DNA of 64,000 nucleotides, taken from contig VCMS01000186.1 in NCBI GenBank assembly GCA_022539475.1, positions 47,259-111,258 of the forward strand, written 5' to 3'. Position 1 is the first letter of the stretch. Each line of letters begins with the position of its first letter. Source of the DNA: Gracilaria domingensis (lineage: Eukaryota; Rhodophyta; Florideophyceae; Gracilariales; Gracilariaceae). Shown here one piece after another: positions 22,690 to 35,427 of this stretch. The translations under genes and the position numbers were made by a program. Below the pieces are notes generated by a model, which was not told where the DNA came from, did no database searches, and saw only the letters and a program-made list of their open reading frames with translations.

Positions 22690-23470
22690 TAACATGTAAA
22701 AGGCATTTTACGTTCAGGTAACGTGATAGAAAGTAATAGACAGTTTATGAACGTCAAATTCTGCAATTTGTGAGAAACAAAATTGATACACGTATTGCAG
22801 ATGTGAAACGTATTGCGGAATAGTTGCAGACGCCATGACAAACATTGCTGAAAAAGGAAATATTAAAGAAGCGGTATGAGCAATGACATTCTGCGTTGAT
22901 TTGCTAATGTGGCATCAAAAGTACCTCGCACACGCCACTTGAAGGAAAAATCACCTGATTCCAACGCTTTTCATCATGAAATCGTCATCGATTCCACTTT
23001 CCACATCTTTCGTCACCAAATAGACCAACGCTACAGCGCCTTCCCAGCCCTTAGACTCGCAGTATGCACCAAAATCGACTACTACGAGCCTACCGAAAGC
23101 GAGTAAAGCTAGAAGACAGTGGAGCTTGCTCCTTGACGTTTTGAGAAAGAGGTTTGTACTTTACAAATGACATGTTAAGAAGTGAGATTGATCCTGACTG
23201 TAAAACTCCGTAGCGATAAAGACCGTGAAAGATGCAACGCCACCTTCAGAGAGCACGGCGTTGGACTCTGTACGTCTGGTTCCTGTGTATTGCTAACGGC
23301 GTTCTGAGGAACGATCAAGATACAACGTTTTGACTACTCACGTCGGCTAAAGCGTATGTTCAGTTCTCTGGGATATAGTAAATTAAATTTGAGAATCGCT
23401 TTTATTCTTACTGTGTCATATTTTTGTGAAGAACATACGAATTCTGTCTTTGCGTAATACCTCTAATGTT
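22690..23470 (-). mobile_element. Internally deleted Harbinger derivative (inverted copy of 3400-6830)
   Basis: 22690-23110 aligns in reverse with about 6830-6399 (outer right part and start of the Myb-like ORF). 23120-23470 aligns in reverse with about 3750-3400 (left part). Shared landmarks on the minus strand include ctgaacatacgctt, and pairs such as gcgccgtcgtctttaaag versus gcgccgtgctctctgaag. The intervening about 2.6 kb (transposase, most of the accessory ORF) is missing. Divergence is high (about 20-30% by eye), so this is an old non-autonomous sibling, not a duplicate of this copy. Confidence 0.7.
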
Positions 23471-24429
23471 TTTTGGGAGCTTTCACATTTTGCCTTCTTT
23501 TTATTTAAAAAACTGACCTCTAATTCCTTTTTCAAAGGAGAACATTTCCTCTGCCGATGGTTTTCTCTCGTCCGAAAGGCCAACAAACTTTGCAAGTGTT
23601 TTCTACTCAATTCTTTAAGACTCTAATTCTGTCTTGCAGATAAACGAAAGAACGTTTCTGGGTGAAAATCGTTCGTCTGAGTGCATCTCAGTACCATATG
23701 GTCTGAATCCTTTTTGATGGTTGCACCACAACCACAATAATCAGTTTTTTCGTTGATTTAGGAGGCAACTAGATGTAGAAGTTTAACTTGTCCAGTCAAA
23801 GTCTGAATTCGTAAAACGTCATCTTTGCGCGCCGGAAGTGTACCTTTGATAAAGATACTTGGTTTAGATACCAGTGGTTTGTATTTAATCTTTTTCCATT
23901 ATTTGTGATTTCCCGTCAAAGAGATGTATATCGATCGTAAACTACTTTCTAGTTGAATGCGAAGACCAGTTTTTGCGAGAGTGTTCACATGTTCATGTCT
24001 CAGTACTCCGCACTGTACTGGCTTCTAAACCATTTAAACAAGGCACTGCGTACTTACCTGGTAAGACTTCTTTTCAATGTGTTGTAGGTGGTATAGTTGC
24101 TTTTCCCAGTTGCTCTGTAGCGCGAGTATCAGCGACTCGAAGTTCGTGAAGATGCTTATTAAGCCCTTAAAGTCTGGCGGTATTCTGCTGATAGCAGTGA
24201 TCATGGCACGAATATCGGCCTTCGGGAAGCAAGCATTAATGCCAGCCAGAAACTTTCCTTGTTTTTAAAAAGTTCCGTTTTTAGTCCATATCTTGAAAGC
24301 TCTTGCACCCACTGTATTGGGCTCAAGGAATCGAATGTTCAATTCATCGTTTTCATTCTTGACAGCCGTTTGAGCTTCTTTTTTAACGTTTTACGCCATC
24401 TGGAAGCCTTCATCGTATTTGATTCAGAA
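23471..24429. other. AT-rich intergenic DNA, nothing recognised
   Basis: Short ORFs only; no domain or repeat relation noticed beyond the flanking elements. Confidence 0.4.
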
Positions 24430-27400
24430 GAGCGAAGGCCTGCCTTGATTTCCTATTGACTTTCTGGATAAGTCGTCGTTGCTGTCCTCATTGAAATACT
24501 AGACGTTGCCACACTACCGTTCAGGGTTCCATTCTACAGCCGCTCTTGGGCTTCTTGTGTTTTCTCCGGAGTTTTGTCCGACCAATCCATCACAATAGAT
24601 ATCCAGGTCTCCCATAGGAAGGGTTCTGATGATCGTTTCTTTCTAGCGCTTTCGGAAATGACTCGGGTCTTTCTTTGAGCAATCGGCAGAGTGGAAGTAA
24701 ATATTGTAGAGGAGTAAGAGGCCTGTTGTGCATCGTAGAGATGCCTTGGGCAGACATAATATGCTGGATTTTGCAAGGTACTTCTGCTGGAGTCGTTTGA
24801 GTTTTGGTCGCGTTTTTCGAAGTCTTTTCGTTATCGTAGTGGGCCGGGCTCCTTTCAGTGGCGCTCCGGCGGTGTTGCGGGTTGCTTTCTCGAACATGAG
24901 GGGGGCTTTTTGTGATGCGATTCCTTTCATTGGCTGGATTGGGACTAGGTCTCTTGGAGATTCAATTGGTGTGAATGCGATTCACCGTGTTAGAATACAT
25001 ATGGCTTCGTTCCGAATTCTCTGCAGGGCCCGTATTCCTGTTTGTGTTGCCTTGGAGATTATTTTCGCCGCTACATATGCTGCTATGTGCTCTGCAAATT
25101 CTTTTCCCACTGCGTCAATTTTTCTCAGTCCACACGCCAGGTTTTACTTGATACTGAACGCATTATTCGATATCTTTGTCTATGCTTCAGCACTATTTCG
25201 TCTATGTGGTGTTTGAAGCTTAGGCGTGTGTCTAGTATGACGCCGAGAAACTTCGCACAGTTGCTAGGTGTCAATTTATGGCCGTCTTTGTCCAGTGATA
25301 TTGTGCTTTCATCTGCTTTTCAGCGCTTAAATGTGAACCGCACAATAACTGTTTTGTTGGAGTTCATTGTTACGTCGTTCTTTCGGCAGTAGTGGCTGAT
25401 TTCGTCCATTTCGCGTTGAAGCTTCTGCTTGCACTCCACCGCTGAAGTTTCTGATACCCACCTTGCGTTGTAATCAGCAAACAAGTTCAGTTGCGTGGAG
25501 TGTTCCTTCGCTTGGATCCATGCCAGGAGGTCATAGATGTAAGCAAGCCATAGCCCTGGTGATGAAGTTCTTCCTTGTCGGAGTCCTTGTGGTACGAGTC
25601 AGTTTCTAGTCGTGTTCGATCTCGATCGGCACCTCCATTGTCTGTCGATAACAAACTATCGTATCCAATGCCACAGCTGAGAGGGACATTTCATGGCTTC
25701 CAACTTTGTTAGTAACAGGTAATGAGAGACACAATCGTACGCTTTGGAGAAGTCGCAGAACGCCGAAAGCGTTTGCATTTTCATGTCCCAAGCGCTTCTA
25801 ATGCATTCCGAGATAGCTGCCACTTGCTCTTCACAATTCCTTCCCATTTTGAAACCGGCTTGGTTTGGCGGGAGTTTGTGTTTGAGCGATCCATGAAAAC
25901 GCGGTTCAACATACGCTCAGCTATTCGTGATATCACTGGTGTGAGCGATATTGGTCTGAACCGCGCGCGGGCAACTTGCCGGTTGAACCGGTTTGGGAAT
26001 AGGGACGAGCGTAGAGAGCCGCCACTTTGTGGGGCTTTCACCGCAACATAGCGAGTAATTGATCAAAGCTAGGAGGCCTTGTATCGCATACGGAGGTAGT
26101 CGTTTCATGAATGCTATTTCAACCTCATCTAGTCCAGTCGCCTTGTTTTCGTCCATTTCGCCAAAGGCGTTTGATAGGTGAGTATCAAGAAATTTAAATG
26201 GCTATGCGTTCTCTATCTTGTTTTTGTAACTGTTTAGGTGTGTTCTATATTTCTTCGTTCTCTCCGTTTGCCTTCCCAACTTTCGGACTTTCTTCAGCTC
26301 AGTGTCCATGAACCAGTAACCTCTTTTGAGGTCTGACCATGACTCACCATTCGTTGGGCACATCGATGAGGTCGTCTTTTTGTTGTCGCCCATAGCACGG
26401 AGAATCCTTTACAGTTTCCGGTCGTCGGTCTCTGCTTTCATCTTCGATACTAACTCACGCCATGACTCTCGTTTGAGTAGATCGATGACCCTTCGTGTTT
26501 CCACCTTAGCTTCTTGAAGTGTCGCGTTCTTTTGTGCACATGGTTCTCGTTTCCACTCTTTCCATGCTTCTGCCCGACGCTTGATAGCTTCTGAGGCACC
26601 CTGACACCATCACGGTGCTCTTCGTGTTTTCCTTCCTTTGGGAATGGCTGTTTTAGCTGCTGCCAAAACCGAATTAAGGAATGCTCTGTTTCGTTCCTCA
26701 ACTGTCCACTTGGGTTGTTCTGTTCTTCGCTTGAGCTCGTCCTCTACGTCTTTCCTGTAAAGATCCCAGTCGGCGTTCATGAGACACTATCGAGGTTCTT
26801 TCCGAATATCTGTTGGAGTTATATCGATGGACAGAGTGCATATATGGTGTTGTGAGAATGGCATCTCAGAGGCATACTAGGTTGTATGAGCAACCCATTT
26901 TGATGGTAGAGCAGCTATGTAAATACCGCTTTGGGTTCTCGTTGATGGCACTCTTGGGGTTGCAATTCCCTCAATGTACATAATACTCTGGTCCGTAGTT
27001 TTCATGTATTCTTCAAGGTCGATGTTAGAGAGTTCTGTGCGTTGAGGTTACCACGTTTCGCACACATTGCAGCCTGCAACGATTATGTGCTCACTCGGCA
27101 TCTGTGCACACCAATTTGAATGTCTTAGTCTTGGAGAGACATATATGTTTGCAATTGTCAACGGCCCTTTTGTAGTTCTTACTGAGACTGTGACTGTGTC
27201 GATAGCCGGCAGGACATCTTTTTCGTAGACAAGGACAGCGTTGAATCCCTCCCGTTGGTAAACTGCGACCCCTCCGCCACGACCTCCTTACATTGTGAAC
27301 CCGGGGTGTCTGTCGCAGCATCCTAGCATTCCGTATCCTTGTAGTGTAGAAGTTCTGTCCTTTGCTTTGAAAAAGCTTCCTGCAAGCAGATAAGGTCTAT

Positions 27401-27560
27401 ATTGTCGCGATGAGCAATGCACGCGAGCTCGGTGCGCTTCGCTCCGCCGAGAAGACCCCTTAAATTGGTCTACATGATCTGTATCGTCGTCTCCTTTCTT
27501 GATTTTGACAATGACGTTTTGGTTGTTGGCCTCCGTTAGAGTTCCATCTGCCGACATATC
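24430..27560 (-). pseudogene. LINE (non-LTR) retrotransposon ORF2 relic: endonuclease and reverse transcriptase
   Basis: Read 5' to 3' on the minus strand. The AP-endonuclease-like part is at about 27500-27000 (NIDLICLQEAF, RGGGVAVYQREGFNAVLV, GPLTIANIYVSP). A linker follows at about 26980-26180. RT starts at about 26160 (MDENKATGLDEVEIAFMKRL, SLCCGESPTKWRLSTLVPI) and continues with RPISLTPVISRIAERMLNRV and the catalytic-region motif CDFSKAYDCVSHYLL near 25760. The C-terminal tail reaches about 24500. The pieces lie in different frames with several stops and indels, so it is inactive. The order and lack of LTRs identify a LINE; the clade (possibly Jockey/CR1-like) is not resolved. Its 5' end lies only about 125 bp from the Copia LTR. 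Confidence 0.85.
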
Positions 27561-27684
27561 TCGATCCGATTTCTAAAGCTTTCGACCTAGGCACAACGCG
27601 GGGAGGCGAGTAGCACGTGCCCAAGCTTCCACGTTCTAAAAACATTTTAAACCATTTTCTTTTTGCGAGATTGAAGTCCGACGT

Positions 27685-27908
27685 GTAGCGCGAAAGACAG
27701 TACAAGCCTCATTAGCGCAGTACTGCCGGCTCCCAGTGATGTGATGTGCACACGGGCGAGTTTCGAGCAAGCACAAACTGTGAGCGCAGACATCAAAACA
27801 TGTGACTCTGATGCTGGAAGCCAGTTGTAAATAAATACTCGTACCCCTAGTAAACGACAACAAAGAGGCGAGGCCACCCAGCAAATCTCAGCAAGTTGTA
27901 TTGTTTCA
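27685..27908 (+). repeat. Copia 5' LTR, 224 bp
   Basis: Starts TGTAGCGCGAAAGACAG, ends GTATTGTTTCA. It aligns over its length with 32553-32795 but with many differences and indels, so the insertion is old. Confidence 0.8.
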
Positions 27909-27999
27909 AGTGGTTATTGGGCCTACAGATCTTCTTTTGCATATAAGAAAGACGGCTACCGATCTGCATTGCTTCATCTGCGTTTATGTACGATGTTTG

Positions 28000-30900
28000 A
28001 CAAGCTGTTTGACGTCGCGAGACTGCGGATCCCGTTGTTGAAAGTCGACAATTATTTCTTGTGGTCGCACAAGATGGAACTGGTTCTTCGCTCAAAAGGC
28101 GTTTGGCAGATTCTCACTGGTGCCGAGATCAAGCCCGAGTAAGAAGGGGCTAGAACGAAGTATGAAACTCTTTGTGATACTGCACTCATGTGCATATTAC
28201 TTTCGGTACACGAGTCATATGTCGCTCCAGTAATGAAAATGCGTGATGCTGCGGAAGTTTGGGACAAGTCGAAAGCAAACTTCGAAATGTTTTCACAGGC
28301 TAGTATCGATGCACTGCTCGAACGATAGAAAGCCATGCAAATGGACGCATCTGGAAATGTCTTGGACTACGTTAATCGCTTTGCAGTAATCGATATGAAG
28401 AGCTTCAGCTCCGCCGTATTGGACACAATGTTACTGATGAGGAAAGGCTGAAGACAATCGTTAGAGGATTGACGAAGGACTTTGAAGTGACCGCAGAGGT
28501 CATCAATCAGACAGGGGCCACACTGAAGGATGCTATTCCCAGGTTGATTGCGAAAGAAAGGCAGCTGGAGAAGCTGGACAGAGAATCCGCTGGTGGTAAT
28601 GGCTACGCTAAAGCTTTGCAAGCTCAAACGAAGCGTGGCTCGCGTGAGCGCAAACGCTTCTTCTGTAAGAAGAAAGAGCATATCAAGCGCAATTGGTAGG
28701 ACCATCCCGAGAGCAAGAAATTCAAGGGAAATAGGAAGCATCGCAACGAGAATAAGGATCGTGATAATGACGAAAAATCGGAAGATGTAGCAGGTCTGTT
28801 GGAATTGGGGTTTGAGGACCATATTGAATCTTACGTGGAGGTTCTTGACATCACTCAATCAGACCAGTGCAAACTTGCGACCTTACAGGAAACTACGTTT
28901 GTCGCGAATCATAGGAGTCGTGACGGACAAGTAAAATCCTGGTATCTGGACTCAGGAGCGTCCAAGAACATGACAAACAGCAGTGAATAGTTTTTCTATG
29001 ACGTTCAATCGTCACGGAAGAAGACTATCTCTGTTGGCGATGACTCGAAGATCTCCGTCACTGGTGAGGGCAAGGTAAAGGTACTGGGTATGTAACGAGA
29101 AAGGTCAAAGTACCCGGATATGCCTGCATGGTGTACTTTACGTCCACGGAATAATTTGCAACCTCATGTCGGTGAGTGCAATTCGACAGAAGGGATACAT
29201 GACAGTCTCCATTACTGATGACGAAGGAAATGTGTACTTGCAGTAATCCTGAAGCAGAATATCATGGAGGTTCTCACATATGGAAGAGAGTTGGGAGAAG
29301 GATTGTACAAGACGCAGCTGTATTGGACTGTTGAGAAGACAGCGACTTCTCTGATCGCTCGAAGGAACGAAAAGTTTACCAAGGTGTGGCACCGACGACT
29401 TGGTCATTCCAGTCTGGACTATCTCCGAAAGACATTGCGCATTGTGACCGGTGTACCTAAGAACACGTTGAGCAGCCTTGGTCACTGTAAGCCATGTGCA
29501 GACGGCAAGTCACAGCGCGTCCCGCGGCTACAGATCATTGAGTCGGAAGTAACGAACGTCCTTGACTTGGTCCATTCTGATGTACTTGGACCTGTCGATG
29601 TAAAGACCCTCTCTAGGTCAAAGTACTGTGTCCCATTCTACGATAACAAAAGCAAGGTGTCAGCCACTAGGTTTCTCAGAGACAAGAATCAAGTCGAAGA
29701 CCGCGTGAAGGATATGCTCGCTTTGTTTGAAAAACAGGCAGGACGGAAGCTGAAGCGCATTAGATTTGACAGTGAAGTTGAGTACATGGCTGATGATTTC
29801 TGAGACTGTTTGAGGAGAAGAGGTATCAAAATAGAACCCACTCCGAACTACAGCGCAAAATCGAAGGGAAAGGTTGAGCGACTCAAAGGTACTTCGAATG
29901 ACAAGGCGCGCACTATGCTACGAGTGATCGAAGGCACACCAAGGAGCAGTCAGCTTTGGACGGAGGTAGTAAACGCGGCAAAATACGTGCGAAACACAAC
30001 GTTTGTCCAAATAGAGAGCGAACAAGATATGGCGGCGTTTGAGCCCTTTTCCGGAAAGAGTCCAAATATCTCACACCTTCCTGCGTTTGGATCACAGTGC
30101 TACGTGCATATTCCAAAACAGCGCCGCAGGCAGAGTTCTCATTATAAAAACCGCACTGTGAAAGGAGTTCTTGTACGATACTGGAAAGTAAAGTGCTACA
30201 AGGTCTACATCCCAGACGAGAACAAGATGATCGTATCGAAGGATATCACCTTCAATGAAGCCGTCATTGGTCGGACCCCACCCGCGAGTTCCCATAATGA
30301 TGAAGAGGTGCACCTCTCCGAGCTCTCGAATGCAGATGAAGTTGAAGAAGATGTACTGGAGAACGACATGAAGAATGAAGATATAGATGTGGACGAAGAA
30401 GTGGAGAACGTGAAGAGGGGAATTGTCGAGCAGGATCAGGAACTGGAAGAAGAAGAAGAGGAGCTTGCTTACGTAGACTCATATGGTAAATACCCCTTCG
30501 ACTCAGAACTGGTAACAAACAATCCTCCGGAACTAAGTCGATTGACTAGGGCACGTCAGGCAAAACAGCGGTTCTCCCCTGATGCTGTCTTGCTATGTTG
30601 ACCATGGATTTTAGGGGAAACGATGATGAAGACAGCCTGCTCACTGTCAGAGATGCTTTGCAGGGCGATGAAGCAGAGGAGCGGAAGGATTCCATGCGCA
30701 AAGAGATTGGTCATATGAAGAAGCGATCCGTTTGGGAACTCGTTCCGCGTGTAGAGACGCGAGCAAGAGACGGTGTTTATTGCGTAGAGTAGTGGCTCTA
30801 GCTCCCGCGGTAGGCGGGCGCTGACGGCCCTGGCGGAGTCGTCAGCGTCGTAGAACAGCACCCATGTCGAGGGGTGGCAGTTAGAACGGCGCACAGGCGC

Positions 30901-32480
30901 CGAACGGCATCACGAGAGGCGTTCACTGCAGAATGAGAGCACGATGGTAATAACGACCTTCTGAAACTCTGACCATCAACAGCCGTCGTGACTCAACCCG
31001 TCGCAAAATAAATACCACTCTGAAAAGGGACCAAACAGAACCCTCTACAATCTCCCGCCATATCTCCCATTTCCCCCCGATAGCTTATCGATCCACACCG
31101 CGCCCACGCCACTGCAGACATATCAGTAACCTTTGAAATATCTCAAGAAACGTGGCGAACTGCTAACGTTGAATGATATCGCCAACGACTTGTAACCCTA
31201 GCTTCACGCAGAGGCCTGGAGTGGACTACAAGGAGCTGTTCTCTCCCGATGTTAAAGCACAGCACTGTTCGAAATGTGTTGTCCATCATGGCAGCACAAA
31301 ACATGGAAGCTATCCAGTTTGATCTGCGCACTGCTTTTCTGTATGGCGATCGGTCGGAAGAGCTCTAGATGAGGCAACCAGAAGATTTTGTGGACATGGT
31401 GAACAGTCAGCACGTCTACAAATTACACAAAGCTATCTACTCTCTCAAGCAGGATCCACGAGCTTGGAGGAAGAGGTTCAAGTTGATCATTAGGAAGATC
31501 GGCTGTCAGATATATGCTAGCGACCCGGGTTTGTTCCTCGAACGTAAAGCGCAACACCGCTCCATGGTGTTAGTGTACGTTGATGATGGGATTTTCATGG
31601 GTCGCTACAAAGAGCAACTGTATGAATGAACAAACAAGCTACAGGAACACGTTGAACTCCGTATCGACGATGAACCGAGAAAGTTCTTGCGGATGATCAT
31701 TGAACGAAGTGACGACCGTAAGACGTTACGACTGCAAGACGAACCGATGATATGTCGTGTTGATAAACAGTTCAGGGTTGATGTTCATACCCCTCTGCAA
31801 GCACAGTGTTTTAGGAAGTAGACGCAGAAGAAGAAAACTCCAAAGAACTACCATTTCGAGTCTTGGTAGGATCCCTCATTCATTTTTGCAACACTCTCCA
31901 ACCGGAAATTGCTTTCTCTATCTCGTTAATAGTGAGGTTCATGCAACATTACACTGGTGAGCACTAGCAGGCGGCGAAACGTATCCTGAAGTATCTGCAT
32001 ATGACAGAAAAGACCGCCATTATCTACCACATGGACGACGCAGCAACCTGGAAGGGACCTCTGACGCCAACTTTAGTGGTGACCGCGAAGGTAGGAAGTC
32101 TACGAGTGGCTTTGTCTTGACCTATAGCGGAGCACCGATATCATGGCGTAGCAAGAAGCAAAGTGTTGTAGCACAGTCTAGGCTGGAGTCCGAATATGTA
32201 GCCATGTCCTTCGCAGTCCGAGAGAGAATGTGGTTGAGCAGGCTTGTGAACGAACTGCTTGGCATAGAAGAAAAGAGAGTTGATATCTTGGGTAAAAGTC
32301 AGGGTACGATTTTTCTGAGTCATGATGAGGTGCTCAACGAGCGCACAAGCACATATAGGTGAAGTATCACTTGGTAACGCATTCAGTAGAGCGAGGTTTA
32401 GTGAAGATAGGTTATCGCAAAGGAAGTGATCTTTGGGCGGACTTGTTTACTAAGCAGCATCGCATCGAGCAGCACAGGCG
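28000..32480 (+). pseudogene. Copia gag-pol polyprotein relic
   Basis: Gag at about 28030-28700 (YFLWSHKMELVLRSKGVW, then a degenerate zinc knuckle FFCKKKEHIKRNW where the last Cys is Trp). Protease WYLDSGASKNMT near 28945. Pre-integrase zinc region WHRRLGHSSLDYL near 29390. Integrase core with LVHSDVLGP, RFDSEVEY and KGKVERLKGTSN, so the D,D,E residues are present. RT resumes at about 31190 (TQRPGVDYKELFSP, FDLRTAFLYGD) with catalytic VYVDDGIFMG near 31575. RNase H SWRSKKQSVVAQSRLESEYV near 32150. There are at least eight stops or frameshifts, and an insertion of about 345 bp at 30790-31133 splits the RT. Inactive. Confidence 0.88.
30790..31133. other. About 345-bp insertion inside the Copia RT region
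   Basis: Copia coding stops at ...DGVYCVE (about 30789) and resumes at KYLKKRGE (about 31134), where families of this kind have no gap. The inserted DNA is more GC-rich at its left side and non-coding. No terminal repeats or target duplication were identified, so its class is unknown. Confidence 0.5.
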
Positions 32481-32552
32481 TCTATGCGCAAAGCTCGCCT
32501 TCCGGCTGCAGCGATTGCAACGAGAGTGATGTTGCCAGACTGAATTCCACCG

Positions 32553-32795
32553 TGTAGCCCGATGCAGCCGGCTCCCAATGGTGCGGTGTACACACGGGCG
32601 GACGGTTAGGGTTCCACTCGTGCATTGCGGTGCTCGTAACAGGAATTACAAGCAAGCACAAACCGTGAGGGCAGACATCAAAGTCTGTAACTCTGAGGCT
32701 CGAACATAGTTCTATATAGATAGTCACACCCCCAGTAGGCCACAACAAGGAGGCAAGGCCACCGAACCACCCTCAGCAAGTTGTATTGTTTAACA
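32553..32795 (+). repeat. Copia 3' LTR, about 243 bp
   Basis: Starts TGTAGCCCGATGCAGCCGG, ends GTATTGTTTAACA; homologous to 27685-27908 with a small insertion. The exact right border is uncertain by a few bases. Confidence 0.75.
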
Positions 32796-35427
32796 TTTCC
32801 AACCTAATAGTAGCAAAAAACCTTTTTATTTTACAAAAACCTCTCACATCAAACTTTCGTTGTGTACTAAAGTCATACTAAAACTGAAACAAATTTGATA
32901 CATTTAAAGACTGTTCATTAACTTAAAATCGCATCAATTCTACTTTAAGTTTTTTCTGTCCTACTTTCGTATACTTCTGAGCAACAAATTTAATTTTAGT
33001 TTGAAACACTGCGGTTGCGAGAAGGCTCACAAGTAATCAGTTATGCTTTAACCGAAGTAGCAGAAAGAGCCTTTTCGCACCAACCAAAGACGTTTAGTCT
33101 CCTTCAATGAAAACAAGTTCAGTGTTGTTGACAGTCTCACTCCCATATAATTTCATAAATGTATGATTTGTCTTCGGTCTCTACGCTCATCAAATAGTTT
33201 GCTGAAAACCCAAGTTTAATAACTCGAAATTGCCATTGTACATTGCCCAGAAACTTAAGTTCCAATTTCTCAGAACGTCCATCTCTGAAATATTTTTCTA
33301 AGGATTCCAAAGCTTTACATCTTTTATTTGTCACTATTATGATCTGCCAAAAAAAATTGGAAGCAAGAGGCAGACAAAGAGAGGACATGTGGTGTACCGA
33401 GAGGGGAGCAAAGCAGAGCCGGGGGTTCGAACCCGGGAACAGACCTAAACAATCACACACAATTACAATCAAAATCCATAAACGATCCCAACTCAACTGC
33501 GTAAAAACTTGTTCGTATGATCTTTAGATTTACGCACGTTACAATCAAAATATTTCATGAGAGTTTTATGCCATTTCTGTTCAGAACACCATCAACAAGC
33601 CACTTTCTCTATTGAACTATGTTTTACGTTCTCTAATGTGTACCAGCTTCTCTTAGGTTGACCTGCATTGGAGATAGTACGCAATCTTGCCATGAACGAA
33701 TCTCCAACCACACAGCAACCAAATTCACCTTCTTGTATTGACTTCAGTAATTACTGGCAAGAACATATTGATATTTTCTTTGCAATTGTAGTTCACATGG
33801 AGCCTCCTTCAACTTGAGACTTGCAACTGGTTCATAGCGATTTAAAAGTATAGATTAAATCCCATTTGAAGTGCTGTACATTTCAAGGACAATTTTGGCA
33901 AACTTACGTATGTTTGCCAAAAAACAGGAGAACCTACCATTCATCTTCATTTGCAATGTGTCAAGGATATATATGGAGACATTCAGAAAAAGCAATTTTC
34001 AAAGCCTAAAAGTGCAATGATAATGTAAACCCCATAGATAATAATCACAACAACGCAAATCAACCAAATCGCGTAATATGTGTGCGCCGCAAATGTAAGG
34101 CTAAAACCAACGAAAAAAAGAGAATAATATTCAAAATGCTCAAAAATCGCCCAAAAGTCCAAAAAGGGGCGTTCTTATCTCGTTTACCGTTTTAGCACCG
34201 ACATTATTTGGATAATCTGCGGCATATACAAACGATAAGTTTAAATTTAGTGGCTGTCGGGGGATCAAAAACGAAAACGAGCCAACAGACCTCCAGAAGC
34301 ACATATCGGTAAATGATCTGCAAAGAACCAGCAGCCGTGTTCAAAAACGAACTACACTTCGAAGTTCCGTCGTTGCCCACACCCAATATCCAAGGCGAAG
34401 AAAAATTCCATCGTAACAACCAGTCTCATATGGCAATCAGTTTTCTGCTTTAAGACAACGTACGAAGTCTTGTGCTACTCATATGTGGCTCCGATTTGAT
34501 TATTGTTCATTATTCTGGTTCGATAGTTCGTCGGGTGGCAGCATATTTTAATAAATCCTTAATCTTTCGACAAGCATTGTTTGATATCTTACCTAAAACA
34601 GGATAAAACGACGTTCGCAAAGCTTGCACTATCTAGTTTGCAGTATGTCTTCGTAGCCGGTAAATTCCTTGAACCTCTCTACCAATCGTGTGTTCTTCTG
34701 CGGACTTTCGAATATATTTCTCTTTTTTTCCCACTCGAACAACTTACCGGCTGTAGCGCTCACAGTTTTAGAAATCATAGAACCCCGGAGAAATCGATAT
34801 GGCTTTGGGGTCATGGCTTTCGAAAATCTATCCCAATACCCTTGCTGTTTTCCAGCAAGTCTAAACGCATGCCATCAGGGTGAGGAATTTTCCTCACCCA
34901 ATTTTTTGTGTGAGGCTGGATGCACTGGTCCCACTCACGCAGTCGGAGTACAATAGTCTCGTCGTAAGGTGAAATGCACTCTGGTAAGGTGAACTAACCT
35001 TATCCAAGAGATTAATCACCTTGTTGCCGGGCGCACTGGCCTTACGAAGACTTGAACTCACTCAGGTATTGGTAGCCGATCCTTACAACTCCCTTAAGCC
35101 ATCCTCTTCGCAGCAATGGCATCAAAAAACTCTCCACAGAGAGATTTCTTTCCGTTAGGTTGATACATTTCTTTTGAGTGCAGTAAACCACAAGCAAGAT
35201 CACAGTGATACTAAGTCAATTCCAAACCTCCCAGATAAATTTGTCCCGGTAAGAACCACATCTAATCCTAACGAAACGGAAACGCAAAGGTATACGGTAC
35301 AAATACTGACACAAGACTAATCGAGCTACACCAATCGAAGCTAGATCACAAATTCTTGCAAGAAGACTAATCTTTGGATGCATAAATCACCTAAATACAA
35401 ACAGCATCTGATGATGACAACAGTGAT
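32796..35427. other. AT-rich region, no supported gene
   Basis: Contains a lone tRNA B-box-like word (GGTTCGAACCC near 33424) without a cloverleaf, and the dispersed repeat at 34873-34999. Otherwise featureless. Confidence 0.45.
34873..34999 (+). repeat. Small dispersed repeat, inverted copy at 61501-61628
   Basis: About 127 bp, about 75-80% identical to the reverse complement of 61501-61628. Starts with a near-perfect palindrome (ggtgaggaattttcctcacc) and ends AAGGTGAACTAACC; the other copy ends AAGGTGAACTCACC. The GGTGA/TCACC ends suggest a very short MITE-like element. Confidence 0.65.

Larger units (their letters stand above)
27685..32795 (+). mobile_element. Ty1/Copia retrotransposon, decayed
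   Basis: LTRs at 27685-27908 and about 32553-32795 share TGTAGC starts, GCCGGCTCCCA, and CAGCAAGTTGTATTGTTT ends. The internal region carries gag-pol in Copia order (integrase before RT). The sequence after the 5' LTR, TGGTTATTGGGCC, begins TGG like a primer-binding site, but the tRNA is not identified. No target duplication was found at the borders. Confidence 0.88.

Noticed and set aside
22909-23106. 65-codon plus-strand ORF resembling the frame at 6399-6596
   Set aside because: The similarity reflects DNA homology of the two Harbinger copies in a frame other than the Myb-like protein; not a separate gene.
33416-33450. GGTTCGAACCC within a GGGGGTTCGAACCCGGG context, a perfect tRNA B-box
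   Set aside because: No matching A-box, anticodon arm or acceptor pairing could be built on either strand; treated as chance or an old tRNA/SINE scrap.
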